Below are positions 22,790-33,067 of a stretch of DNA of 64,000 nt, piece by piece (the first letter of the stretch is position 1; each line of letters begins with the position of its first letter). The stretch covers positions 2,501 through 66,500 of the forward strand of contig JAAVTG010000302.1 in the NCBI GenBank assembly GCA_011947345.1, written 5' to 3'. The position numbers and the translations under genes are program-made. The notes under the pieces were generated by a model. The model was not told the origin of the DNA, ran no database searches, and saw only the letters and a program-made list of their open reading frames with translations. The stretch is from Phytophthora quininea (Eukaryota > Oomycota > Peronosporomycetes > Peronosporales > Peronosporaceae).

Positions 22790-22957
22790 GAGGTCAAGTC
22801 AGGCTGGGTATTGTTCTGTTCGTGTACAGGCGACGTTGCCGTGTTTCTTTCCTTGCAAAATAAAGGCAACTATGGGACCAACACTCTGAGCTTCAACTTT
22901 TCTGTGATTGGTCAAAATTTATTTATTCTATTGCTCATAATTCAAATTCAAACGAGC

Positions 22958-23492
22958 ATGTCAAGTGTAGTAGAGGCCAAGACGACTTCTTCGCCGCCGC
23001 CTGCCGTCGACAGCGACTCGGACGATGGTTTCCAGGACCGTCTGAGTGGTAGCGACGACGAGGAGACGCTCATGGACCAAGAAACGGTCGCGCTCGAGCG
23101 CCGCATGAAGACAGTACGTTTGAATCCTACCCGTCCAGTCATTTTTAGAACACTTCTAAATGTCAAACTAGGTGGGCATTCGAGACGGCCTCGAATTGGG
23201 CAAGGAGGACACTTTGCAGCAAGGCTTCGACCAAGGTTTCTCCATTGGAGCGGCCAGAAGTTTCCAGTTTGGGGTGCTTCGAGGGGCTTTGAGCACAGCC
23301 TTGGCTTGTGGACTCTTGGAGGTCCATTCTGAGCAGGTGCAATTGTGTATGACCCAGTTGCGCGCACTGGAGATGGACACTCACTTGTCAGAGGACGACA
23401 AAGTGGACACTTTGACGCAGCAACATGCTGCCACCGTAAAACTGGCACAGGAACTGCTGCAGAGCATCGGAATGACGTTATCGACCACGTAG
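22958..23492 (+). CDS. YAE1: YAE1-family protein, two exons
   Basis: Exon 1 runs 22958-23113 and exon 2 23172-23492, separated by a 58-bp GTACGT...ACTAG intron. The joined product has 158 residues. An acidic, Ser-rich N-terminus leads into the Yae1 motif GIRDGLELGKEDTLQQGFDQ and GFSIGAARS, the deca-GX3 type pattern of the family. Yae1 with Lto1 acts as an adaptor that delivers iron-sulfur clusters to Rli1/ABCE1 in the cytosol. Length fits. No partner gene is nearby. No frame problem. Confidence 0.85.
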
Positions 23493-23551
23493 ACCTAGAA
23501 GGACCAATACAAGTCACCTCGATCTTTAGTTGCAGCGCTCTGGCGCTGGTG

Positions 23552-24484
23552 TCAATGTATCGGGGACACTGGTGAGATATCGACAGTGGGTGTGATCACC
23601 TCTAGGCGAGGCAGCGATTTCATGCGCAGTGGAGCAGTATGGGGACGAGCAGCACGCACAGCAGCAGCGCCCGCTCCAGCTCCAGATCCGATGGAAGGGA
23701 TCTCGATCGCTTGACACTTGCCAACCAGCCCCACTTTCTCAAGGAGTGAGTTGTCCGTGTCGAAAGGATTTCCATTACTTTCCTCAGATGCCGACGATAC
23801 AGGAAAAGCGAGCAAAGAAGCACCGCTAGCGCTCGATATCATGGTGGAGTTGGCTTTTGGAATGCAGAAGCCACTCCGATAGACGAAATCGCCAGTCCCT
23901 GGGGCATTGTGCATCGAGTCGCCACCACTCTTTGGTCGTGTCAGTGCAGGCCCTCCGGAGCGTCCACGCATTGTCGTTTTAGTGTCGATGCGAGATCGCA
24001 TAGTTGCTGAGTTGGGTCGAGTCCCTGTGGAATCCTGCTGGATATTAGAACGGCTTCGTTGCTGCTCAGATGTAGATTCCTCTTCCCGAGGAGGTGGATT
24101 CTGAGCTCGATGCCGCACCGGTGCCATGTCTGCGTCTTCTGGTTGAGGGTCGTTGGAGTCAAGAGGACGATCACAGGCGATGTAAGTGCCAAATTCACTG
24201 TCACGCCGATCTTTGGCTTGCCTGTGTTAGGAAGAGATTGCGCGAGCAGCAGTTTTTGCTATGCGGAAGCTCTCGAGTACATGTTGCGGCGGCATTTCAA
24301 TGACCACCTGCCCGCTCACTAGATCGGCAGCCTGAGACCGCTTGGCAGTCAGCAAATATTTATTCTGCTCGATAGATACGCCAGAGCCCAGAAACTGGAT
24401 GCCAAGTTCGCCTTCACGTCGTCCTTCGTAACACACTCCGTCCATAGAGCTGGCCTTGCGCCCGAAGACATCCGAGCTGTTCAC
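23552..24484 (-). CDS. Unknown protein, probably two exons
   Basis: Two minus-strand frames in the same register: 24484-24227 (85 codons, opening with SDVFGRK and containing IQFLGSGVSIEQNKYLL) and 24127-23552 (191 codons, Ser/Pro/Arg-rich with SATMRSRIDTKT). The 100 bp between them contain stops and are probably an intron or a frame error. I recognise no domain. The second half looks disordered and basic, as in many regulatory or cytoskeletal proteins. Exon borders are not resolved. Confidence 0.4.
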
Positions 24485-24540
24485 AAGCGACTGCGAACCA
24501 GGTCATTTTGTCCTCCATGTGCTCGGTGCTCTCTAGCTGT

Positions 24541-25041
24541 CGACCTCTGAATTGAGCTGGTGTGACGATGGGAGTCTGTATTCGCTCTTCACGTCTTGTG
24601 CCGTCGATGCGGCATCGGCGATAGCGTCTTGGGGCCTGATTGCCACTCTCTTGCCTCCATCAGCTTGTTTAACTCCAAAACCTAAGCGCCGATTTCTTGG
24701 TTTTGCTGAACGCAGCCTTCATCTATCGGCGAAAACTAGTAGCGAGAAAATAAAACATGCACACACAACGCCGCATTGCGCATGTATGTGTTCGTACATT
24801 GAGCATGTTTTGTGAGCTGAGAGACCGCTCTTTCAAGCTCAGCTGACAGTCGATTTCTCCTTAGCAGTTCGGGGGTCACCTTCTTCACAAGTCATCGGCT
24901 GTCCTCCTGCAATTTCTTAGCGAAATCACCGAGTTGTGTCCCCCAAAGCGAAGCTAAGTTCGCGGCATTCTGCGCAGCGGAAAAAATGACGGATATCGAC
25001 TAAGAGTTCTGGCACTTGGAGAGAAGCATTGTTATACGGGC
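24541..25041. other. Intergenic, nothing recognised
   Basis: No conserved reading frame, repeat or transposon end was seen on either strand. Confidence 0.5.
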
Positions 25042-25591
25042 ATGTCCAAGACAACCAACATAACCCAGACGCCCACATTAGGCCGCAGACTGCTCCAATC
25101 GAGACCTCCGATTATCATCAACGGTATCGAAATTCCAGCAGAGAAAGTGACGGTCAATGATTCACGACACACGCCGCTCTGGGAAGCTGTCCGTGCGAGT
25201 CAAGTCTCCATTGCAGCAGGTTCCGTGCCTAGAGGTGTCATCTACGGCTCATTTCAAACCTTCCGGCTTCTTCTGTGCCAAGACACGACTTACTACATTG
25301 TAGATGCATCCGTCACTTTGGAACTATTTACCGGCTCAACGAAATGCCGAACTTGGTTCGAGCAAATAGGTTTCAACCGGACGGTTCACATGGTTGTCGA
25401 CGACAATTTCCACCTCGTTGCTTTCAAGTTTACGTCGACGGACGTTCGTCGCAACTAAAGTCATGAAGAGGCTGCGACTTTTACGAAGCGAAGCGGGATT
25501 TCTGGATTTCCTCAGCAGGGAAGTTAACTGTTTGCTCCTACGATCGATCCACGCAGCGCTCGAGCACGACTGTATTGAACAAGCCTCGTGA
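25042..25591 (+). CDS. Unknown small protein, frameshifted
   Basis: The first frame (25042-25458) gives 138 residues, including the hydrophilic start IIINGIEIPAEKVTVNDS and the later FEQIGFNRTVHMVVDDN. The natural-looking continuation (KVMKRLRLLRSEAGFLDFL, ending at 25591) lies in the +1 register from about 25440. I do not recognise the family; no signal peptide or membrane segment is apparent. Confidence 0.4.
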
Positions 25592-25746
25592 ACAATTCCG
25601 ACGATCGCCGCTGCGAAAGATTGCTGCTCCAAATCGATACTTGTGACCGCCTTGTGCGTTGCTTTGTGCTCTCCTTTCATCGACTAGTGCAATGCAAAAC
25701 CTCCTGCTTCACTGCCATCGTTCAAATTGCACACTTGCACTTGTGC

Positions 25747-25862
25747 CACGTGCGTTTGAAAACCATGTGTTTCCAGCTCCACGTCACCTTCCAGTCGGTA
25801 TACAATTTCCAAGTGTATCAATCGGTCGCAGTAGCACACTCCCGCCACCGCCGGGCCACGTG
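25747..25862. promoter_or_regulatory. Two CACGTG palindromes upstream of calreticulin
   Basis: CCACGTG occurs at 25746-25752 and 25856-25862, about 200 and 80 bp before the calreticulin start. CCACG half-sites and CACGTG cores bind bZIP/bHLH factors, including ER-stress regulators in other eukaryotes, so a role in ER-stress control is possible but unproven here. Confidence 0.3.
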
Positions 25863-25889
25863 TCAACGCTCTCCGCTTCAACTCTGCGG

Positions 25890-25897
25890 CTCATTCT
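25890..25897 (+). promoter_or_regulatory. Oomycete initiator (Inr) of calreticulin
   Basis: CTCATTCT fits YTCANTYY and lies 46 bp before the ATG at 25943, the usual spacing in oomycetes. Confidence 0.55.
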
Positions 25898-25942
25898 CGA
25901 TTCCGCTCCTCAGGGCTCAAGCACCGACACGTTCCATACCCA

Positions 25943-27237
25943 ATGCTGACCAAGTTGGTTGTCGCGCTGGCCGCTGTGGCCGCCACAGTGGCCCAGGCCG
26001 AGACCATTTTCCGCGAGACCTTCGACGACGCCGACTGGGAGAGCCGCTGGGTGGCGTCCACGTGGAAGCCCGCGGCCGAGGTGGGCCAGTTCGCCCACGT
26101 CTCGGGCAAACACTACGCCAGCGAGGCCGACAAGGCCATCAAGACGAGCGAGGACGCGCGCTTCTACGCGCTGACGGCCAAGTTCGCCAAGCCCGTCAAC
26201 AACAAGGGCAAGGACCTGTACCTGTCGTACTTGGTGCAGCACGAGCAGAAGCTCGACTGCGGCGGCGCCTACATCAAGCTGCTGCCCGAGGACGTGGACC
26301 AGCAGAACTTTGGCGGCGAGTCGCCGTACAACGTCATGTTTGGCCCCGACATCTGCGGCAGCACCAAGAAGACCCACGCCATCCTCAACTACGCGCGCCC
26401 GGGCGCCGAGGCCGTCAACATGGACCACAAGGACACGATCCGCGCCGAGTCGGACACGGACGCGCACTTGTACTCGTTCGTCCTGAAGAAAGACAACACG
26501 TACGACGTGCGTATTGACGGGAAGAGCGTCAAGAGCGGAGAGCTGACCAGTGGCTGGCCCTTCCAGCCGGAGAAGCAGATCAAAGACCCCGACCAATCCA
26601 AACCCAAAGACTGGGTGGACGCCAAGCAGATCCCCGACCCGGAGGACAAGAAGCCCGAGGGCTGGGACGACACCCCAAGACCATCCCGGACCCGAACGCT
26701 GAGAAGCCCGAGGACTGGGACGATGAGGACGATGGCGAGTGGGAGCCAGCCATGATTGAGAACCCGGACTACAAGGGCGAGTGGAAGCCCAAGATGATCG
26801 ACAACCCGGACTACAAGGGCGAGTGGGTGCACCCGCTGGTGGACAACCCAGAGTACTTTGAGGACGACCACCTGTACAACGTGGCCAAGAACGTTGGCGC
26901 CATCGGCTTTGAGCTGTGGCAGGTCAAGAGCGGCACGTTGTTCGATGACATTCTCGTCACGGACAGTGAGGACGATTTTAAGGCACACGAGGAAGAGGTG
27001 CTGGCCAAGACGGAGGCCATGAAGGAGAAGAAGCAGCAGATCCAGGACGAGGAGAAGGGCAAGAAGGAGGCCGAGGCCAAGGCCAAGGAGGCCGAGAAGG
27101 AGACGGAGAAGGACGAGGACGAGGTCGACGAGGAGGTGGAGAAGGACGAGACCAAGCAGGACGAGGACGAGGAGGAAGAGACCAAGGAAGAAGCCAAGGA
27201 CGAGAAGACCGAAAAGGCCGAGAAGGACGAGCTCTAA
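25943..27237 (+). CDS. Calreticulin
   Basis: ER lumenal lectin chaperone and calcium store. A signal peptide (residues 1-19, ending AQA) is followed by the lectin domain, with FRETFDDADWESRW, GGAYIKLLP and YNVMFGPDICGSTKKTH, and then the proline-rich P-domain repeats (IPDPEDKKPEGWDD near 26630, IENPDYKGEW near 26754). The acidic C-terminus ends in KDEL for ER retention. The frame slips by one base at the CCCC near 26673; one more C joins the two parts perfectly, so a base-calling error is very likely. Codons are strongly GC-biased, as expected for high expression. Length (about 430) is normal. Ends in KDEL rather than a membrane segment, hence not calnexin. Confidence 0.93.
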
Positions 27238-27496
27238 GCTCGACGCCGCTCCCATACTTTTTAATGCCTTTTTTGTTTCGCTCACGCGGGCAACAATACA
27301 CGTAGAGTTGGTCACAGTGAAAGTACTTGTATGCTTTACCAGTAATTGCTGCCAGAGAGCAGTCCTGCATCGTAGCCCACCAGATAGACCAGGCCTGGTT
27401 GAGCAGTTCTCGTTTTCCAGCGCCACAGCAGACATCCGAGATTTTGTCAAGTGACTGGCCTGGTACTTGAAAGTCAGCTTGATGACGAGCTCTTCA
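27238..27496. other. 3' flank of calreticulin with short repeat
   Basis: Contains the calreticulin 3' untranslated region. A segment near 27470-27495 (GGTACTTGAAAGTCAGC then GATGACGAGCTCTT) is repeated at about 27653-27688, on the other side of the NLP scrap. Confidence 0.45.
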
Positions 27497-27640
27497 GCAT
27501 TCACTGCATGACACCTGCTGGTGATGTTGAGTTGGGACTTGAACAATCTCCGAGGTCTCACTTTGGAAGATCGCCTTCGCATCATCATGACTGATGGTCT
27601 CCGCTTGAACTGCAGCGAAACATGGTGGATAAGAACTCTG
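27497..27640 (-). pseudogene. NLP first-part scrap
   Basis: On the minus strand this 140-bp stretch matches the NLP at 18300-18440 from the end of the signal peptide through the Cys/AVNA segment, with deletions. It keeps the order of AVQA-like cleavage region, HDDAKAIFQSET and CHAVNAE. Nothing downstream of it resembles the rest of an NLP. It adjoins a Crinkler-like scrap at 27641-27710, as does the larger locus at 18-21 kb. Confidence 0.7.
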
Positions 27641-27710
27641 AGGTGATGGTGCGGTACTTGTAAGTCAGCGCTGATGACGAGCTCTTTCCTAACTTTTTTC
27701 ATCCTTGCAG
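27641..27710 (-). pseudogene. Crinkler-like scrap next to the NLP scrap
   Basis: The segment resembles 20855-20940, sharing the block GCGCTGATGACGAGCTCTT and its flanks on the same relative side of the NLP sequence. It is too short to code for anything. Its presence shows that a piece of the 18-21 kb locus, without the hAT element, was copied here. Confidence 0.55.
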
Positions 27711-27973
27711 AATTGGAGGAGTGAAACATTTGGTGTCTATCACTTTCAAACGCTTGGTTGCTTATTTGTTTGCTGTCGAGATCTTGAAACCACCGCAAGC
27801 GTGTCAAGATATTTTGGAGTGGTGAGACTTTGCCAACCAAAATGAGACCGTGCGGTGGTTGACGCAGTTGAGCGCCATCGTTTAATTCCGCCCAGGTGGG
27901 CCCATCAACAGCTTTCGGCAACTTCCTAATGATCTTGAAACGGATCTCTTGTGAATTCAGGCAGTCAACCGAG

Positions 27974-27981
27974 TTCATTCT
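27974..27981 (+). promoter_or_regulatory. Oomycete initiator (Inr) of acyltransferase gene
   Basis: TTCATTCT fits YTCANTYY and lies 76 bp before the ATG at 28050. Confidence 0.5.
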
Positions 27982-28049
27982 CCGATTCGCACTACACCGT
28001 CCAAGTCACACATTCCAAACAAACCTGGAAATCATTGCAATCGAACAAA

Positions 28050-29408
28050 ATGTCGCCTCGCCACGATGCGTGTGAAGAAACCCAAGGGTCTTGGGCGAAC
28101 AACTGCACCTCCTCTTCAGATGACATCCCGTTGTGTGTCCAAGAAGTCTCCGACGCGCCGCAATTCGTTGAACCGGAAAAGAAAGTGTCCAAGCCGGCCA
28201 AACCCGCAGCAGCCCCAGCGAAGGTCCTGTTCCTCGACGGTGTGCGTGGTCTGGCCGCTCTGCTGGTCGTGGCTCAGCACTCCCGCGAATACTTGCACGA
28301 CCTCGACCTTGGAGCTTGTGCAGTCGACTCCTTCTTCGTGCTGTCGTCATTCCTACTCACGATGCTTTTCATGAAGAAGAGCATTTGGCTGCTAGCTCAA
28401 GACGCGAGTTACAGGAAGTGGGGGTTCGTATTGGCCGACTATTTCTCCAAGCGCTTCTTCCGGGTGTACCCGTTGTTCGCTTTGGTCGTGATTCTGCTGT
28501 GGATGTTGCCGTTCGAAGACAAGCAGCGCTACTTCTTGGTGAAACAACCCAGGGATTTCGATCTATTCAAGACGCTCACGTTCGGGTTTCGCCACCGTCA
28601 CTTCGTCTTCTGGACGTTGCCGCTCGAGATCTCCTACTACTTCTGCATTCCGGTCTTCGTGGTGGGCATCTTGAAAATGCATCGCCACTGGTGGGTGCCG
28701 TTGATCCCGTTGTACATGTGGGTCGTCAATGCGGGCATGACTGAGCGACGATCCAGTCACTCGCCGCTTCGACCTCACTTCCCGACTTTCCTGGCGGGCT
28801 CTATGGCTGCTGTTCTGTTCGTGAAGACCGACAACTGGATTAAAGCCACCGGATTCGAGTTCAAAAACTGGCACAAGGTCGCTGTTCGAGCGGTTGAGTG
28901 CGTGGCGATTGCGTTGGTTCTCAGCGTGTGCTTTCGCAGGAACGCAACCCCCACCGGCCCAACCGAGCCGACTATGTTCTTCCATTACGTTCACAACCCT
29001 CACGGCAAAGACGAAGGAGGCTTTGCCTTCATCAGCGTGCCTGTGACTATGGTGATTGTGATCGAGATGCTGCTGCCATCTTGCGTCTCGACAATGTTCG
29101 AGTGGAGCGTGTTCCGATACTGGGGCAAGATCAGCTTCTCCGTCTACTTGCTGCACAGCTTCGTGCTGTTCGGCCACATCTTCAGCCACCAGCCCGAGCT
29201 GTTCTACGAGCGCTTGTTCGGCCGTTTTGCTCTCGTCCTCGCACTCGCCACAGCTTCCTACCACTTGGTCGAGTACCCGTCCCAGCTACTTGCCCAGCGC
29301 ATCACCAAAGCTCTAGTCGAACAAGAAGCAAAGCCAGCAGCAACCGTCACGCTCCCGTTCGCTATCAACTCGAAGCGATTTTGCCAGAGAGCCACCCAAA
29401 TTGCATAG
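28050..29408 (+). CDS. Acyltransferase-3 family membrane protein
   Basis: 452 residues, one uninterrupted exon. After about 55 soluble residues comes the family start FLDGVRGLAALLVVAQHSREY with the conserved Arg-Gly and His. The acyl-acceptor region DSFFVLSSFLLTMLFM and the segment YFSKRFFRVYPLFALVV follow. About ten membrane segments are predicted by eye, ending with FRYWGKISFSVYLLHSFVLFGH, the typical last part of the OafA/NolL fold. Such proteins move acyl groups onto sugars, lipids or sterol-like compounds across membranes; the substrate is not evident. An in-frame ATG 33 codons earlier overlaps the promoter, so 28050 is preferred. Confidence 0.85.
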   Translation: MSPRHDACEETQGSWANNCTSSSDDIPLCVQEVSDAPQFVEPEKKVSKPAKPAAAPAKVLFLDGVRGLAALLVVAQHSREYLHDLDLGACAVDSFFVLSSFLLTMLFMKKSIWLLAQDASYRKWGFVLADYFSKRFFRVYPLFALVVILLWMLPFEDKQRYFLVKQPRDFDLFKTLTFGFRHRHFVFWTLPLEISYYFCIPVFVVGILKMHRHWWVPLIPLYMWVVNAGMTERRSSHSPLRPHFPTFLAGSMAAVLFVKTDNWIKATGFEFKNWHKVAVRAVECVAIALVLSVCFRRNATPTGPTEPTMFFHYVHNPHGKDEGGFAFISVPVTMVIVIEMLLPSCVSTMFEWSVFRYWGKISFSVYLLHSFVLFGHIFSHQPELFYERLFGRFALVLALATASYHLVEYPSQLLAQRITKALVEQEAKPAATVTLPFAINSKRFCQRATQIA

Positions 29409-29608
29409 ACGAGTACTACTAAATAATTTGCGCTTGAATTCTTGACACCTCCAGTCTTCATTCTTGTGTCGATTGGATGCCCTTGTGCCCAAATGACATG
29501 ACGCCGAAAAAGTATCACGCTCGAGCACTATCAATACCGAAAGCTGGAGACTCGGTCAGCACCGTCGCATGAGGATAAATAAGGACGAAAGAGCTGCCGA
29601 CTCTTCCA

Positions 29609-30097
29609 TTGTTTTGTTGGCCATGCGAAGCGCTCGAGAGATCCGGCGTCCAGGTACCTGGTGGCAGACCGGATAAAGACGATCTCGACTTGACTTCGGC
29701 AGAAGGCGAGATGGTATTGTCCAAAGATGAATTCGAGATGCTGCACGCTTTCCACCGGTTCGTTCCGCTTCCAGCACTCTCTTCCGGCATTCTTCGGGTC
29801 CTCTGTGAAGACGATCTGCAAGTCCCAGAAGCGTCAAGCGACGGTATTGAAGACGTTGGGAGTGAAGAGACTACCGTTTCCACTCTGACCGATCGAGGCC
29901 ATTTAACCAGCGTAAACGCTGGAGCGCTTCGTCCACCACGACGAACGAGCAACCTGAAAAAGAAACCCCACTTCCAGATCAATCTTGCAGACCAAACTCA
30001 AAGAACCAGGCAACACCAGCAGCCGGATCAATCACAACGCAACTCGTCCAGGTCTCGACCAAACTCTGACAGATCCGAGCGTCCTGAGAACAGTTAG
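29609..30097 (+). CDS. Hypothetical protein
   Basis: A 162-codon frame, rich in Asp, Glu, Ser and later Arg and Gln, with a middle segment KDEFEMLHAFHRFVPLPALSS that reads like genuine protein. No domain, signal or membrane segment is recognised, and the minus strand is also partly open here, so coding status is uncertain. Confidence 0.3.
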   Translation: MFCWPCEALERSGVQVPGGRPDKDDLDLTSAEGEMVLSKDEFEMLHAFHRFVPLPALSSGILRVLCEDDLQVPEASSDGIEDVGSEETTVSTLTDRGHLTSVNAGALRPPRRTSNLKKKPHFQINLADQTQRTRQHQQPDQSQRNSSRSRPNSDRSERPENS

Positions 30098-30184
30098 AAA
30101 CCCATCCATGCAGACAAAATACTCACTATACCACCACGAGTCAATTTTTCTTTACCGTCTTGTAGTCCGCTGCCTCTGCTCTCT

Positions 30185-30829
30185 TTACAGCTCGTCCGAT
30201 CGCGCCACGTCCTCCTCTTCAACCGTCTCCACTTCTTCTTCAACGACTTCCACGGGAGTCAGCTTCCCTCGATAAACTCCGTAATCGAGTCCTCATCCCA
30301 ATGCGCCACGCTATCGTAAAAAAAAACTATAAACCAAACTCCTGACATAATCAAACGAACCAGCAGCCTACCTGACTTCCTCCATTTTCTCCCCTCTTCA
30401 TTGAAAAACTGCAGCACTGGCAGTCTCGAGTGGACGTCCTTCACCTCCAACCTCTCAATGTGCGGAGCTCTCTGCTCCACGAACGAGGCCACTCGAGGGT
30501 AGCGCTTGAGCTTAAGGTTGCTCACCCCAGCACCACCGACGAGTAGCGACGGTTGGCGTCCTCCTCCAGTTTCTTGTGGAAGTCCGAGCAGCACTCGCCG
30601 CACTCTTTTGCCAGCGACTTGATCGCCGAGAGCTTCTTCTTGTTCGCTTTCTCCACCTCGGAGGTTAAAAGGAGGTCAGCTCGTCGCAGATCTTGCAGTC
30701 CAGTGCGTCTGCGTCGAAGCCGAGGGTAGAGCAGCGCTCCAGGCGCTCCGCAGCCTTGGTGTCTTGATCAGGAACCTCCTGCGCAGCCACACAGGCCGCC
30801 AGCACCACCACGTAGCACAGCATCTTCAT
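30185..30829 (-). CDS. Selenoprotein F (Sep15)-like ER protein lacking the Sec motif
   Basis: Starts with a signal peptide (residues 1-16, MKMLCYVVVLAACVAA). A Cys-rich segment follows with CSTLGFDADALDCKIC and then CGECC, matching the Sep15 region that binds the glucosyltransferase UGGT. The thioredoxin-like part follows (KRYPRVASFVEQRAPHIERL, near 30500). The protein ends in SDEL, an ER-retention signal. A GT-AG intron lies near 30315-30373. The frame breaks at TTTT (about 30674) and at runs of G near 30550, 30400 and 30258; an added base at each restores the family alignment. Where Sep15 has Cys-Gly-Sec, the aligned residues are Ser-Asn-Leu, so no redox centre is visible. Confidence 0.72.
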
Positions 30830-30918
30830 GTTGTTTGATCCAGTAAATATTAGGCTAATTCTTCACCCCTAATCTTTAGCCGCACAAAATATCTTCGTGT
30901 CGTCGTCGTTAGTCGATA

Positions 30919-32310
30919 ATGCTGCGCCGTGTCTTCCCTCGCTCTGCATGGCGCTCCTCCTCGGCGCTCTTCCACTCCAGCTCGGGGTCTCTACGTACCC
31001 GTGCGGCGGAGAGTTCGCAGGCGTCCTATGGCAAGTCGCCGAGTGACTCGACGCTGCCTCAGCTGAGCGTTCGCAACGCCGCCAGATCTCAGGGCCACGT
31101 GGACGTGTTGCTGCCTCTGCCTGGCGTTAAGGGCCTCAGCCACCTGCAGATCTTGGACGCCGGGGCCAGTGTCAAAGACCTGCTGGACGCAGTCTCGCGG
31201 CGCGACGCCACGATCAAGACCGTGGACATCACCACCCCGAAGGCACCAAACTGGCGCGCACTGTGCGGCTGGGGAGCTCACGTCCATGCCCTTTGTCTAC
31301 GGCTGAACCAAATCAACGTGCTGATTGAGAGCGACGAGTCTGCTATGGATGACCGGAAGGCCCAAGAGGAGAGTGTGGCCTTCGCGACGGTCAAAGCCGA
31401 GCTGGAAAAGGATGCGCGACTCATTGTAATATTATTTTGTTTTGGTAGGTTTTAGTTTAGGTAGGGGTATTGATGGGGTTTCTATTTGTTTTGTTTTAGT
31501 TGCCGCTTGAGGAGTACTACCGGATGTGCCACAATGCCGGCGCGGAGCGAGCAGTGGCGACCAAGTGGTTAAGAGAACTGCAACGTCGGAATTTGGTCGT
31601 GCACTTTGACCGGTCCAAGAACCCGCAGCTGGAGAACGCCATTATTTTGCGGCCTTACGTAGGTGTTTCTTTTTTCCTTTGCTTGTGGGAAGTTGATGAG
31701 TTAATGCTAACATTGTTGTTGTTTGTATATTGACAGAGCTTGGAGAGTGTGCTGACGTTGCAGAACTCGTTAGACTCGGAGCTGTACAACATCAAACACG
31801 ACCGCAAGGTGAAGGAGAGGCAGCTGGATGAATTGAATAGCTCGCTTAAGAAATTGCAAGCTGTGGAGAATGAGGTGCACCAGGCTGCGCATCGCCTGCC
31901 CAACGCTCAAAAGTGGGTCGCACTTACGGGTCTCACCAGCTTCTACGGCGCGCTCATGTACTGCGTCTGGGACGTTTACTCCTGGGACGTCATGGAGCCC
32001 ATCACGTACTTCATCGGCTTCACTGCAGTGCTGGGCAATTCGTTCTACTACACTATCACCAAGAAGGTAAGAGTTTAATTACTATACAGTATCCTAAATT
32101 ATTTTTTACTAACCAATATTTATTTCTCAGGACCCGACATACAGCAACATGTTTCAGAAGCGGTTCGCGGCTCGTGTGGAGTTGCTGAGCAAGCAGCGTA
32201 AGCACAACCCGGCCGAGTTGGAGGAGCTCAGAGCTCGCATTGTCGACGTCGAAAACGACATTGCGTTGCTGGCCCAGTTGGAGAAAGCGGAGGCGAGTCC
32301 CGCCCACTGA
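30919..32310 (+). CDS. MCU: Mitochondrial calcium uniporter (MCU), four exons
   Basis: Exons 30919-31425, 31500-31658, 31737-32066 and 32131-32310, with GT-AG introns of 74, 78 and 64 bp, give 391 residues without a stop. The Arg/Ser-rich N-terminus (MLRRVFPRSAWRSSS) is a mitochondrial presequence. After a soluble domain and a coiled coil (ERQLDELNSSLKKLQAVENE) come two membrane helices joined by the pore loop with WDVMEP, the equivalent of the WDIMEP calcium filter of the family. It forms the inner-membrane channel that takes Ca2+ into the matrix. The Ile-to-Val change in the filter is conservative. A second coiled coil forms the C-terminus. Confidence 0.93.
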
Positions 32311-32464
32311 AGTCGCCACAAAAGATATTCCAAAGTCAAGATGGACGGTTTACCCAGGGAAGCTGTCGTGTCCATCTAGAAGAATTGTCCCCATGGACAA
32401 TTTTAAGTGTTCTACATAATTTCAACCAATAAAATCGCCGTATCTAGACATTCTATAAAAACGG

Positions 32465-32472
32465 CTCACTTT
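32465..32472 (+). promoter_or_regulatory. Oomycete initiator (Inr) of V-ATPase G
   Basis: CTCACTTT fits YTCANTYY and lies 47 bp before the ATG at 32519. Confidence 0.5.
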
Positions 32473-32518
32473 ACAAATAAGATCCAAAATCTGCTAAGTA
32501 AAAAGGCGGAGCAGCAAG

Positions 32519-33067
32519 ATGGCGGCGAACCAGAGCATCAAGGAGCTGATGGCGGCCGAGACCAAGGCGTCCAAGGTCATCAGCGAGGCCAGACAAGGTA
32601 TCCCCTGATAGAAATCGGCTTATATTGTTATAAACTAACTTATGACTGTATACTTTATGAAACTAGAGCGTGGAGAGCGCTTGAAGCAGGCCAAGCTGGA
32701 GGCGGAGGCGGAGATCACTGCCTACCGCAAGCAGATGGAGCGCACGTTCCAGATGAACGGCAACACGGACGTAGGGTGCATCTTTTAGAAGATTCCCTGA
32801 AATATTATTTAACAATATTCTATTGCAGCTTATGGGAGACGACCCGACGATTCTGGAGGAGGACACCCAACGCGACATCAAAAAGATGCAGTACGTGACT
32901 ATTTATTTATCTTTTGATCAGATAAGGATGTTAAACCATCAATTGTTTATTGTTTTATTTGTTTTAGGGCGGACTTCCAAGCCAACAAGCAGTCGGTCAT
33001 TACGATGATGGGCCAGCACGCTGTGCGCGTGCAGCTGCGTGTGCCGGAGGCGCGCAAAACTACCTAA
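32519..33067 (+). CDS. V-type ATPase subunit G, four exons
   Basis: Exons 32519-32597, 32667-32770, 32829-32890 and 32968-33067, with introns of 69, 58 and 77 bp, join to 114 residues. The start SIKELMAAETKASKVISEAR and the following Lys/Glu-rich helix are diagnostic of subunit G, which with subunit E forms the peripheral stalk of the vacuolar proton pump. Length and helical character match the family exactly. All splice sites are GT-AG and the joined frame is open. Exons this short would be missed without splicing. Confidence 0.93.

Noticed and set aside
26389..27978. 529-codon open frame on the minus strand opposite calreticulin
   Set aside because: It is the antisense shadow of the GC-rich acidic calreticulin gene plus the NLP/Crinkler scraps; the Leu-rich stretch merely reflects Glu/Lys codons read backwards.
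30540..30560. In-frame TGA of the Sep15-like gene as a selenocysteine codon
   Set aside because: The frame after the TGA does not match the family; adding one G to the preceding GGGG run gives full alignment without any TGA.
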